Translations under genes and position numbers: made by a program
Shown here: piece after piece, positions 30,131 to 38,768 of the stretch
Position numbering within the stretch: position 1 is the first letter of the stretch
Layout of the letters: every line of letters starts with the position of its first letter
The notes under the pieces: model-generated
What the model saw: the letters and a program-made list of their open reading frames with translations, nothing else
Database searches by the model: none
What the model was told of the DNA's origin: nothing
NCBI RefSeq assembly: GCF_000341185.1
Contig: NZ_ANBH01000059.1
Location: 14,468-62,419, forward strand
Source of the DNA: Nocardiopsis chromatogenes YIM 90109
Lineage (GTDB): Bacteria; Actinomycetota; Actinomycetes; Streptosporangiales; Streptosporangiaceae
Length of the DNA stretch: 47,952 bases
Reading direction: 5' to 3'

Positions 30131-32314
30131 TCACAGTGTCAGCGGGCGGCGGTAGGAGGCGTCGAGCGGCACCACGGGGTGGGTGGGGGTGGGGGCGGGG
30201 GCGGCGGCCCCCCGGGGTTGCGGGTGGGGGCGCCTCGTGTACCTTCCGGTCCGCCGGTACCACTCGTTGGCGCCCGCCATCCAGGTCTTCAGCGCTTCCA
30301 CATACCTGTGGACGGCTTCGCGGCCGGCAGAGTCCACGGAGAGGCGGCCGAACAGGCGCGGGAGAGCCGCCTCGGCCTCCTGGAAGGACGCGATCCCCGC
30401 GGTGAACGCCGCATAGGCCACGTCGACCGCCTCCTGCGGGGTGCACTCCAGGAAGCGCTCGATCGCCAGTACACCGTTGCTCACCTCCCCCTCCTCCTCG
30501 GTCTCCATTCGGTAGGAGTGGATGTCGTTGCGGATCCCCACCGTGTCCGCGAAGGCGTCGCGCAGGGCCCGCAGGGTGGGGGTCCGGAGGAGGGAAGAGG
30601 AGACCTGCAGCTCGGGAGCGCCCGGCATCAATGTGATGGACAGGTCCGTTCCCGACGTCGTGCGGCGCATTTCACGGTGGTCGACGGGGTCCGGCGCCCT
30701 TTCCCGGACGATGTTGTCCAGCTCCCACAGGTTCGCGCCGGCGAAGTCCGCCATGGCGGAGGCGACCCTCCGACGCAGGGCTTCGGGCATGTCGCCGGAT
30801 GCCTCGTGCCATAGGGAGGCGATGGCGCCCTCGATCGGGCCGAGGGGTGGGCGGGGTGGAGGGGAGGAAGGAGCGATCGGCATGAGCCCGGGGAGGCGCT
30901 CCACGAACGCGCGCGCTCCGGGGACATCCCTCGCGGCCTTGAAGGCGGTCGCGAAATAGTCGTCGATGGCCAGCAGGCACACGTCCCACAGCGCCGCCCG
31001 GCACACCTCCTCCAGGCTCGCGTCCGGGTGCGTCAAGGCCGTGAAGAGCGGCCGGTCGTCGGCGGCGAACACCTCCTCGGTCCACAGGGGCGGGCTGAGC
31101 AGGCCCACCTCGCGCGCCCAGCGGCGGGCTTCCCGCCTGGCCGCGTCCGCATGCGGGTTGACCCGGTGCGCCCACGGCTGCTCGAACGGCGGCAGGCGAA
31201 AGGGGTGGTCCAATGACGCGGGCAGGAAGGTCGGGGAGTGGAGGCGGGGGCGGAGCGTCGGGCCGGGGAGCACGGGTGGCGCATGGGGCATGCGGGCGTC
31301 CGGCCCCTGTGTCTCGGTGGGGCGGTACCGGGCGGTCCTCTCATGCCACTCCACCGCCCCGGCCTGCCAGTCCTGCAGCCCTTTGACGGTCACCGCGATC
31401 GCCTGGCACTCCCCCGGGGTCAGCCCGTGGTCGGCCACCCATGCGGGGGCCTCCGTCGCCGACATCTCCTCGAACCTGCGCATCCGCGCCGTGCGCACGC
31501 GGTTCACCAGTTCGGCCGCCTCCTGCGGGGACCGGTGCACGAAGCGCTCCACCGACAGCACCGCGTTGTCCGGCCTCCCCTCCTCCTCGGTCTCCCTCCG
31601 GTAGGAGTACAGGTCGTTCGCCAGGTGCGCGGCGTCCGAGAAACACGCCCTCAGGGACGCGAACCGGCGCGTCCTCAGGACCCGGTCGGGCAGCACCCCC
31701 GGGGACACGAGCCCCACCAGATGTGTCGCCCACGTCGCCGCCCCCGACGCCCGCCGCTGCGCGAACAGCTCCAACGGGTGCGGGATGTCCCCGCCCCGCC
31801 GCCCCTCGCGGACGCCCGCCGACCCGATCAGCGCGCGCGTCGCCGCGGCGAAGCCGTCCAGCCAGGCCCCGGGGGCGATCGCCGCGGTGCGCGGCCAGAG
31901 GTCGGCCAGCCCGGCCTCGGCGGCGGACCTCGGGGAGGGGTCGGACGGGCCGCCGCCCCCGTCGCCGCCGACGAGGCGGAGCAGGCGGTCTCGGCCCTCC
32001 CCTGCCTCCCCCGTTCCGGGCCGGCGTTCGCAGCAGAAATGGTCGGTGAAGAAGAACAGCCAGGTGTACCACTGGGTGAGCAATTCGAGTTCGGCCGCCG
32101 AGGCGTCGGGGTGCGCATAGGCCCCGAGAAGCCCGGTGTCCATGGCGTCGAATCCGCTCTCCGACCACCCCCCGACCGCACGCCCGGCGGCCCCCGCGAG
32201 CATGCCCGCCCCCTTCGCCCATTCCTTCGCGCGGGTGCGGGCCGCCTGGACGTTGACGTTCAGCCGCGCGGGATAGGGGCGGTACAGATCGGGGACGACG
32301 TAGGGCTGCGCCAT
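30131..32314 (-). CDS. Two-domain class I terpene synthase, divergent geosmin-synthase-like
   Basis: A 727-residue protein with two tandem terpene-cyclase domains, the length and architecture of geosmin (germacradienol/geosmin) synthase. N-terminal domain: the NSE motif NDLYSYRRETEEEG (N233, S237, E241) is intact, but the aspartate-rich motif reads TDHFCCE (T90-D91) where geosmin synthases have DDHFLE. C-terminal domain: IDDYFATAF (D451, D452) and the NSE motif NDIHSYRMETEEEG (N596, S600, E604) are intact. Each domain ends in a W-containing helix (LQDWQAGAVEWHE and LKTWMAGANEWYR). The first domain normally converts farnesyl diphosphate to germacradienol and the second yields geosmin. The lost Asp makes N-terminal activity doubtful, so the product is uncertain. 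Confidence 0.85.
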   Translation of the reverse strand: MAQPYVVPDLYRPYPARLNVNVQAARTRAKEWAKGAGMLAGAAGRAVGGWSESGFDAMDTGLLGAYAHPDASAAELELLTQWYTWLFFFTDHFCCERRPGTGEAGEGRDRLLRLVGGDGGGGPSDPSPRSAAEAGLADLWPRTAAIAPGAWLDGFAAATRALIGSAGVREGRRGGDIPHPLELFAQRRASGAATWATHLVGLVSPGVLPDRVLRTRRFASLRACFSDAAHLANDLYSYRRETEEEGRPDNAVLSVERFVHRSPQEAAELVNRVRTARMRRFEEMSATEAPAWVADHGLTPGECQAIAVTVKGLQDWQAGAVEWHERTARYRPTETQGPDARMPHAPPVLPGPTLRPRLHSPTFLPASLDHPFRLPPFEQPWAHRVNPHADAARREARRWAREVGLLSPPLWTEEVFAADDRPLFTALTHPDASLEEVCRAALWDVCLLAIDDYFATAFKAARDVPGARAFVERLPGLMPIAPSSPPPRPPLGPIEGAIASLWHEASGDMPEALRRRVASAMADFAGANLWELDNIVRERAPDPVDHREMRRTTSGTDLSITLMPGAPELQVSSSLLRTPTLRALRDAFADTVGIRNDIHSYRMETEEEGEVSNGVLAIERFLECTPQEAVDVAYAAFTAGIASFQEAEAALPRLFGRLSVDSAGREAVHRYVEALKTWMAGANEWYRRTGRYTRRPHPQPRGAAAPAPTPTHPVVPLDASYRRPLTL

Positions 32315-32656
32315 GGTCCCGGCTCCGCTCTCTCCACGGGTCAGAAGACTCCCCTCCGGAGTCAACCCTGATCGGAGCGCACACACCGCGTCAACGAGAA
32401 CGGTGAATGACGGGACGTTGTGCCGATTCTCCTGGAAATGGACGAAACCGGGATGCGGTCGGACCGGATTGCGCCCGCCCCGGGGCGATCAACGGCGCGG
32501 AAATGTCGACAAATCGATGAATCGATGAGGAGACATGCCATCCGGAACTCTCCGGACGACTTTATCGGTTCCTCGCTTTCCGCGGGAGGGCTGACCGAAA
32601 TCGGTGGCCTGGACCTCCGCACCCCCTTTGTCGGGTGCGGCCCCTCCGGGTGCGCC
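32315..32656. other. Intergenic region between terpene synthase and encapsulin genes
   Basis: No firm gene. It holds a tandem repeat ATCGATGA twice at 32513-32528, a possible 19-codon open frame (32535-32594, plus strand, GAGGAG ribosome binding site, one rare TTA codon) and the terminator hairpin at 32617-32640. Confidence 0.4.
32617..32640 (-). terminator. Terminator after the encapsulin gene
   Basis: CCGCACCC (32617-32624) pairs perfectly with GGGTGCGG (32633-32640), 16 bases past the encapsulin stop at 32657. Confidence 0.7.
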
Positions 32657-33463
32657 CTACGCCGGGAGCGCCACCGACGCCTCCGCCGTGTGCACCAGGA
32701 ACGCCAGCGTCTCCCTCAGGTACAGCCGCACCCGGGCCGCGTCGTGGTCGAGGTACCCGATGGACAGGTCCTCCCCCAGGCGCAGCTCGAAGTCGCCGCC
32801 GCGCAGCGACACCACCAGGCCGCCGCCGAGCGCCGGGGCCCAGACGAGGCCCCCGTCCGCCATCTCCTTGAGGTGGTCCCGAACCGGGTAGCCGTGGATG
32901 CTCGTGTCGGACACCGCCGTGTACGCGTCGGCGTCCAGGAGGAGCGCGTACGGGCCGTCCACCCCCTGTCCCCGCAGCACGCGCAGGGCCCGGCCGACCG
33001 CGTCGGGGTATTCGCGCACCGACTCGGGCAGCGGCACCGGAGCGTTGGAGGAGCCCGGGACGATCCCGGTGAAACCGGCCGCCTCATAGCCGCTGAAGGC
33101 CACCGTGTCCTCGGCGGACGCCATGCTCGCCACGGCGTCCTTGACCGGCTGCCAGTCCGGGTCCTTCGCCCCGCGCTCCACGGCGTCGACCTCTTCGCGG
33201 GCGAGCGCGAACGGGACCTCCAGCTCGACGAGCGGCACCGACGCGCGCACGCGCGCGAGCACCTCCTCCCCCGGGGGCGCCGCCGGGGAGGAGCGCCCGG
33301 TCCCGACGGAGGCCAGCTCCGGCCCCTCGGGGTCGGGCACGTCCACCACCTTGCGTGCGGCGGCGTGGCGCCGGAAGGTCCGCCGCGCCTCCTCCTCGAT
33401 GTCGGCCCAGGCGGCACCGGAGACGGGCGCCAGCCACCGGTGGAGGTTGTCTCGCGTGCCCAT
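32657..33463 (-). CDS. Encapsulin shell protein (family 1)
   Basis: A 268-residue protein with the HK97-type encapsulin/linocin fold. It has the N-terminal helix DNLHRWLAPVSGAAWADIEEEARRTF, the middle DWQPVKDAVASMASAEDTVAFSGY, a GIVPGSSNAP loop, GPYALLLDADAYTAV and the C-terminal SIGYLDHDAARVRLYLRETLAFLV. Identical subunits assemble into an icosahedral compartment. It starts one base after the DyP stop (TGAATG), so cargo and shell are coupled. This family's usual cargo is a DyP peroxidase, as here. It ends with a hairpin at 32617-32640. Confidence 0.95.
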   Translation of the reverse strand: MGTRDNLHRWLAPVSGAAWADIEEEARRTFRRHAAARKVVDVPDPEGPELASVGTGRSSPAAPPGEEVLARVRASVPLVELEVPFALAREEVDAVERGAKDPDWQPVKDAVASMASAEDTVAFSGYEAAGFTGIVPGSSNAPVPLPESVREYPDAVGRALRVLRGQGVDGPYALLLDADAYTAVSDTSIHGYPVRDHLKEMADGGLVWAPALGGGLVVSLRGGDFELRLGEDLSIGYLDHDAARVRLYLRETLAFLVHTAEASVALPA

Positions 33464-34477
33464 TCAGGGCTCCTCTCCGTTCATGCCTCTCAGGCCGCCG
33501 ATGCCCAGGGACGCGCCGCCGGACCGCTCGCGCGGCGCCTCCGGCATGTCGTCCAGGAAGTCGAGCGTGGGGACGTGGAACAGCCCTCCGGTGAGGGCCG
33601 TGGAGAAGTCGAGGATGCGGTCGTAGGTGCCCGGCGGGTCGCCGAGGAACATGTTCTCCAGCATCCGCTCGGTCACGTCCGGCGCGGACGAGTAGCCGAT
33701 GAAGTAGGTGCCGAACTCCCCGTCGCCCACGCGCCCGAACGGCATGTTGTGCCGCACGATCTTGCGCTCGGTGCCGTCCGGGTCGGTGATGGTGTTCAGC
33801 GCGACGTGCGAGTCCGCGGGCTTGACGTCGTCGTCCATCTCGATGTCGGTGAGCTTGGTGCGCCCGATGGCCGCCTCCTGCCGCTCGGTCGGCAGCGCCT
33901 CCCAGGCCGCCATGTCGTGCACGTACTTCTGGACGACTACATAGGACCCGCCGGCGAACGCCGGGTCCTCGTCCCCGATGCGCACCGACTCCTCGGCCTC
34001 GGTGTCGGTGGGGTTCTCCGTGCCGTCGACGAACCCGAGCAGGTCGCGCTCGTCGAAGTAGCGGAACCCGTGCACCTCGTCGATGACGCGCAGCGACGGC
34101 CCCGCCGCCGCCATGAGCTGGTAGGCGAGCTCGAAGCACACGTCCATCTGCATGGCCCGGATGTGGAACAGCAGGTCGCCGGGGGTGGACGGGGCCCGGT
34201 GCGCCCCGCCGTCCAGGGCCCGGAACGGGTGCAGCCCGGCCGGGCGCGGGCCGGTGAACAGACGGTCCCACACCGCCGAGCCGACCCCGGCCACGCACGC
34301 CAGGCCGCTGCCCAGGTTCCGGAAGCCCACGGAGCGCTGCAGGGCCTCCAGCGACCCCAGCACCTCGCGCGCGCCCTCCTCCCCGCCGGGCGGCACCACC
34401 GCCGTCAGGAAGATCGCGGAGCGGGTCAGCGGCGCCAGCACCGGCTGCGGCCGGGGGCGCCCGGAGGCGCTGGGCAT
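33464..34477 (-). CDS. DyP-type heme peroxidase, encapsulin cargo
   Basis: A 337-residue dye-decolorising peroxidase. It has the GxxDG motif GFVDG with distal Asp D151, the probable heme-ligand His H224 in ADSHVALN, and distal Arg R242. The C-terminus (SLGIGGLRG, residues 323-331) is an encapsulin-targeting peptide, near the canonical SLGIGSLKG, so the enzyme is loaded into the shell made by the next gene. It oxidises substrates with hydrogen peroxide, which in the shell may detoxify or confine peroxide. ATG 34477. It is divergent from the OmpA-domain lipoprotein, with a 225-base promoter region. Confidence 0.95.
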   Translation of the reverse strand: MPSASGRPRPQPVLAPLTRSAIFLTAVVPPGGEEGAREVLGSLEALQRSVGFRNLGSGLACVAGVGSAVWDRLFTGPRPAGLHPFRALDGGAHRAPSTPGDLLFHIRAMQMDVCFELAYQLMAAAGPSLRVIDEVHGFRYFDERDLLGFVDGTENPTDTEAEESVRIGDEDPAFAGGSYVVVQKYVHDMAAWEALPTERQEAAIGRTKLTDIEMDDDVKPADSHVALNTITDPDGTERKIVRHNMPFGRVGDGEFGTYFIGYSSAPDVTERMLENMFLGDPPGTYDRILDFSTALTGGLFHVPTLDFLDDMPEAPRERSGGASLGIGGLRGMNGEEP

Positions 34478-34702
34478 GGGCTCTCCTCGCGGTCGGCGGC
34501 TCCGCCCGCGGCGCGGGCGCGGCGGCCCGGCCCGCACCGGGCGCGTCCCCACCGGACCTACCCGCGCCGGGTCAATGCCGGGTCGGCCGCGCACCGGCCC
34601 CAGGTCAAGGCGGTGCCGGACGCCCCGTTTCGCCCTGGCGCACCGATGTGCCCCAGGATTGTCCCCGCACGCGTCCCCCACGAACGATCGGAGATCACCC
34701 GC

Positions 34703-36289
34703 ATGGCGCGGAAACGGATCCTCGCGGCGGCCGCCCTGGCGGTGTCGGGCGCCCTGCTGCTGAGCGGTTGCAGCGGCGACTGGTCCGACTGGTTCGGGGG
34801 CGGCCCGCCCCAGGTGAGGGAGGAGTTCCCCTACACCAAGGAGGGGCGCATCTTCCAGGACACCGGGCAGGACAACGAGATGCGCTTCTCCATCACCGGG
34901 TTGGAGCGCACCGGCGAGTACACGGTGATGTACTACGAGATCTCCTACCCGGAGGGCTTCACCGGCGCGAACCGGAACCTGAGCATGGCGCACACCCTGG
35001 TCGACCCGATCACCGGCCGGGTGTGGCGCGAGTACTTCGACGCCGAGGGCCTCAAGTACGGCTCGGTCAGCCCCAACGGCGACGGCCTGTACCCGGTGCA
35101 CGACGGCGTCACCAACGAGTACCGGCGCTACTTCCCCCGCATCCCCGACGAGGTGAAGCAGGTGACGTTCGTCGGCAGCGGCCTGGGGGCCATGACCGGC
35201 ATCCCCGTGCAGGACGTGGAGGAGGAGCAGCCGGACCCGGAGGACCCCAACGGGCCGGACCACCTGACCGTCGACGACCCGCCCGCCGACGGCGAGGACC
35301 TCGTCTTCGAGAACCGGCGCCCCGGGGAGGACGCCGTCGCCGAGGAGGGGGCGGTGGAGAGCTTCGTGGACTCGGAGATCGCCTCCACCACCCGCGACGG
35401 CGACACCGAGACCATCTCCCTGCACTCGGACGTGATGTTCGAGTTCGACGAGTACGAGCTGACCGCCGAGGCCGAGGACGTGGTGCGCCAGGCCTCCGCG
35501 TCCCTGGCCGCCAACGTCGACCCGGACGACCCGGCCATCACCGTCATCGGGCACACCGACGGCAAGGGCACCGCCGCCTACAACCAGACGCTGTCGGAGA
35601 AGCGCGCGCAGACCGTCCGCGACCTCCTCGTCGAGGAGATCGGCGACGACTACACCTACGAGGTGGAGGGGCGCGGCAGCACGGAGCCGATCGCCCGCGA
35701 GGGCGGCCCCGACGACGAGCAGGCGCGCGCCCGCAACCGGCGGGTGGAGTTCTCCTACACCGTCACCCGCCCCGGAGAGGACGACGTCGAGGAGGAGGAC
35801 CAGTCGGTCGACGGCGGCCTGGGCGTGGCCGACCGCCACGTGAACTGGCCCGCCCCCTTCAGCGACGACCCCGGCGGCGTCGCGGCGAGCACCGAGCGGG
35901 ACGGCGTCCGGCTGGACGTGTACCCGCTGGTGCGGGACGGCGCCTACGTCATCGGGTCGGTGGAGCTGACCAACACCGGCGACGAGGCGGTCCTCCCGGA
36001 CATGGGCGGCCTCGAACAGAAGGTCGCGGGCGGCCCCGAGCAGTTCAGCGAGGGCTCGCTGGGCGGGTTCCAGCTCCTGGAGCCCGAGACGGGCCTGGTG
36101 CGGTACGTGGCGCAGATGAACTTCGGCGACGGCCGCTACGACGGGTTCGCCGAGGAGGTGTACCGCCTGCAGCCGGGCAACACCTACCAGGTGGTGGCGG
36201 TGTTCCCGGCGCCGGGCAAGGACGTCGAGGAGCTGGACATGCGCGCCGGCCCCTTCGGGGTGCTGGAGGACGTCCCCGTCGAGGGGTGA
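34703..36289 (+). CDS. OmpA-domain surface lipoprotein
   Basis: A 528-residue lipoprotein. The signal peptide ends in LLSGC (Cys 23). Residues about 40-210 form a beta-rich domain (FSITGLERTGEYTVMYYEISYP). An acidic linker follows, then an OmpA peptidoglycan-binding domain (about 235-350) with FEFDEYELTAEAEDVV, VIGHTDGKGTAAYNQTLSEKRAQTV and RARNRRVEFSY. A C-terminal region (about 370-528) holds two further beta-rich segments. It likely bridges membrane and cell wall. OmpA domains in Gram-positive lipoproteins are less common than in Gram-negatives. A strong hairpin follows (36331-36372). Confidence 0.88.
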   Translation: MARKRILAAAALAVSGALLLSGCSGDWSDWFGGGPPQVREEFPYTKEGRIFQDTGQDNEMRFSITGLERTGEYTVMYYEISYPEGFTGANRNLSMAHTLVDPITGRVWREYFDAEGLKYGSVSPNGDGLYPVHDGVTNEYRRYFPRIPDEVKQVTFVGSGLGAMTGIPVQDVEEEQPDPEDPNGPDHLTVDDPPADGEDLVFENRRPGEDAVAEEGAVESFVDSEIASTTRDGDTETISLHSDVMFEFDEYELTAEAEDVVRQASASLAANVDPDDPAITVIGHTDGKGTAAYNQTLSEKRAQTVRDLLVEEIGDDYTYEVEGRGSTEPIAREGGPDDEQARARNRRVEFSYTVTRPGEDDVEEEDQSVDGGLGVADRHVNWPAPFSDDPGGVAASTERDGVRLDVYPLVRDGAYVIGSVELTNTGDEAVLPDMGGLEQKVAGGPEQFSEGSLGGFQLLEPETGLVRYVAQMNFGDGRYDGFAEEVYRLQPGNTYQVVAVFPAPGKDVEELDMRAGPFGVLEDVPVEG

Positions 36290-36330
36290 GGCGAGGGCGT
36301 CCGCACCGGCCGCGGCCACGACGGACACGA

Positions 36331-36372
36331 CAGAGCGGGGCGGTTCCCGGTTCCGGGGGCCGCCCCGCTCTG
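36331..36372 (+). terminator. Terminator after the OmpA lipoprotein
   Basis: CAGAGCGGGGCGG (36331-36343) pairs perfectly over 13 bases with 36360-36372. Confidence 0.8.
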
Positions 36373-36569
36373 AGGTGGAGGACACCGTGGTCTGGGGAGG
36401 GTGTCGCGTGGGCCATGGCCCTAGAAGGCACCGGCGGCGTCATGTCCACCGCAAGGCCGCTGTGTTCCCGAGACAGGGGGAGTCGGCCTGGGCGTGCCGT
36501 CGACCGAAGAGAAGGCAACGAGGGGCGAACCCGGGCCCGCGCCGCAGGGCCTGACCCGAGGGGCCCGCC

Positions 36570-37223
36570 CTAGTCGCCGATGATCCTCTGCCCGGCTTCG
36601 AGGGCGATCCGCTCCAGGTCCTCCTGCTCCAGGCCGCCGCCGGTCGCGGCGGCGGCCACCCGGACGTCACCGGGCAGGGTGAGCAGTACGTAGCGGGTGG
36701 TGTCGCCCGCGGTCGCCAGGTACTCCAGCTCGCCGCCGACGGCGTCGGCGTCCTCCGAGTGGTAGGTGTCGCCGTAGACGTCCACGTCGACCTCCCAGTT
36801 GGCCTCCGGGCCGCCCCCGGACTCCTGCAGTACCTGGGTCAGGTCGGCGGTGTCGGCGTTGAGCGCGTACACCACGGCCACCGAGGCGCCCTCGCCCGAC
36901 CAGACGCAGCCGAGCCGCTCGGCGCCGTCGGCGCCCTCGATCGCGCCGCTCTCCTCCTGCAGTTGGGCCCCCTGGGGGACGCTGCCGCCGACGACCTCAG
37001 CGGCGCCCGCCTCGGCGCAGCTCGCCGGAAGGGCGGTCGCGGCCTCCGCCTCCTCGGACGGCGAGGCCGAGGGGACCATCGCGCCCAGGTCGGGCAGCTC
37101 CAGGTCGCCGACCCCCTCACCGACATCGGCCCCGCTGCATCCCGCCAGCAGGACGCCGACGGCGGCGAGTCCTCCGGCGGCCGCGGCGGCGCGGGTGGGG
37201 CGGGGGATCGGCGGGACGCGCAT
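36570..37223 (-). CDS. Small lipoprotein of unknown function
   Basis: A 217-residue lipoprotein. The signal peptide ends in LLAGC, then a Gly/Ala/Ser linker and a beta-rich domain with two cysteines (PASCAEAG and GCVWSGEG) that could form a disulfide. Segments such as EVVGGSVPQGAQLQEE and YVLLTLPGDVRVA resemble DUF3558-type actinobacterial lipoproteins only loosely. No catalytic motif is visible. A long leader (about 350 bases) separates it from the promoter candidate at 37584-37613. Function is unknown. Confidence 0.7.
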   Translation of the reverse strand: MRVPPIPRPTRAAAAAGGLAAVGVLLAGCSGADVGEGVGDLELPDLGAMVPSASPSEEAEAATALPASCAEAGAAEVVGGSVPQGAQLQEESGAIEGADGAERLGCVWSGEGASVAVVYALNADTADLTQVLQESGGGPEANWEVDVDVYGDTYHSEDADAVGGELEYLATAGDTTRYVLLTLPGDVRVAAAATGGGLEQEDLERIALEAGQRIIGD

Positions 37224-37763
37224 GTGGGCCTCTCCGGCTCGGTACGTCGGCCGCGCGGAGGGGGTCCGGCGGCCGGGGGACGGCACACCGCACGGTAGCA
37301 AGAAGCGCCCGGACGGGCGTTCCCACGCGGGTCCGGGGCCCGGACGCACAGCGTGTGCGCCCGGGGCCCGGACCGCGCCGCTCCGGACGGACCACCGGGT
37401 GTGGACGGATCGCCGTGCCAGGTGGCGAACACCCGGGACACAGCCCGGAACGGGTCGGGAAAGGGTTCGTCGCGCGTGACGGCACCCGCCGCGGGCTCGC
37501 CTCTGAGCCCCTTTCCCCGGCGGCGGCGCCCGTCGACGGCGCCGCCATCCGATCACCCCACGTGAGCGGAGCCGTCGCCGCACAGCATCGATCTTCCCAT
37601 GTTCAAATGTCAACATTCTTCCGGCAGGCGTACCGGATCCGGCCAATTCCCGGTCTTACGGAACCCGCGGACGGCGCCGGGCGGTACCGGAACGCATCCG
37701 CGAGGCGCCCCGGCCACAACGGAGGGTGAGGGTGGGGGCCGCGGAGACCGGACCGAAACCGCG
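37224..37763. other. Intergenic region upstream of the small lipoprotein
   Basis: No gene is supported in about 540 bases. The left part is GC-rich. An AT-richer island at 37580-37620 holds a good promoter on the minus strand (see next entry) and an inverted repeat ATGTT-N8-AACAT (37599-37616) overlapping its -35. Confidence 0.45.
37584..37613 (-). promoter_or_regulatory. Promoter with perfect -35 box, minus strand
   Basis: TTGACA (37613-37608, minus strand) is followed 18 bases later by GATGCT (37589-37584), which fits the xAxxxT -10. The only gene downstream is the lipoprotein at 37223, about 350 bases away. Confidence 0.5.
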
Positions 37764-38663
37764 TCAGAAGGGGCGCCAGCGGACCGAGGGGTCCCCGTCC
37801 CTGAGCGAGGCCACACGGCGCTGGAACTCCGCCAGCGCCCCGGGGTCGCCCGGCGTGTGCTGAGCCACCCACGCCGCGCTCGCGGTCTCCCTGGCGCCTC
37901 TGAGCACCGCCGCGCCCTCCCACTCGGAGACGTCCCACCCGTAGGCGCGGGTGAAGGCGCGGTACTCCTCCTCCGGCATGCCGTAGCGGTCCCGCATCAG
38001 CCACATGACGACGAGGTCGTGCTCGCGCATGTCGTCGGCGAAGGTCTCCAGGTCGACCAGGACCGGGCCGTCGGGGCCGACGTGCACGTTGCGCAGCAGC
38101 GCGTCGCCGTGCACCGGGCCGGTGGGCAGCAGGGGCGCCAGGGCGTCCGCCTTCTCGGCGAACGCGTCGCGCCGCCGCGCCAGGTAGTCGGCGTCGTCCG
38201 GGTCGATGTGGCCCTCGGCGGCGGCGAGCCAGCGCTCGACACCCGACAGCAGGTCGCGCGGGGGCAGGGGGAAGGGCGGCCGCCCCAGGGCGTGGACGCG
38301 GCGCAGCAGTCCGGCCAGGTCTGCGCCGCCCGCCGGGCGCACCGGGTCGGGAAGGCGGCGCCAGAAGGTGACCGGGTGCCCGTCGACCAGAGCGGGCTCC
38401 GGCGCCCCGTCCGCAGGGCGGACGGCGGGGACGCCTTCGCGGGCCAGCCAGGAGGCCACGCGCACCTCGCGCCGGGCCCGCTCCAGCAGCCCGGCGTCCC
38501 GCCCGACGCGCACGACGACACCGGGGGCGGGGCCGCCGTCGAGGGCGAACACCGCGTTCTCCCCCAAGGCGATCTGCTGGGCCCCCTGGAAGGGCAGTCC
38601 CGCGCCGGCGCAGGCCCGTTCCATCACGGAGCGGGCGGTGGCGCTGTCGAAGACCTCGTGCAT
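37764..38663 (-). CDS. APH-fold phosphotransferase
   Basis: A 299-residue kinase-fold protein of the aminoglycoside phosphotransferase/choline kinase family. The Brenner motif is PVHGDALLRNVHV (HGDxxxxN) and the metal-binding motif is LVDLETF. The N-lobe (about residues 30-110) holds GENAVFALDGGPAPGVVVRVG with the nucleotide-loop Gly and Val. Substrates of such enzymes include aminoglycosides, macrolides and small metabolites; this one is not specified. It is a stand-alone gene, flanked by the RsbW-like kinase upstream on the same strand. Confidence 0.85.
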   Translation of the reverse strand: MHEVFDSATARSVMERACAGAGLPFQGAQQIALGENAVFALDGGPAPGVVVRVGRDAGLLERARREVRVASWLAREGVPAVRPADGAPEPALVDGHPVTFWRRLPDPVRPAGGADLAGLLRRVHALGRPPFPLPPRDLLSGVERWLAAAEGHIDPDDADYLARRRDAFAEKADALAPLLPTGPVHGDALLRNVHVGPDGPVLVDLETFADDMREHDLVVMWLMRDRYGMPEEEYRAFTRAYGWDVSEWEGAAVLRGARETASAAWVAQHTPGDPGALAEFQRRVASLRDGDPSVRWRPF

Positions 38664-38768
38664 GTCCCGCGACACTACCGGCGGGGCTCGAACCGGATGA
38701 ACGGGAGGCGGCACCCCGCCTCGCGGAAGCCGGCTCCGCTCCGGTCGGCGTACCGCGTGGAGCGCGCC

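Noticed and set aside
30131-32314. Confident naming as geosmin synthase
   Set aside because: The N-terminal first Asp is missing, so I kept a broader name.
33464-36385. Long minus-strand frame covering the OmpA lipoprotein gene
   Set aside because: The upstream part is low-complexity antisense of a clear plus-strand gene. The true DyP gene starts at 34477.
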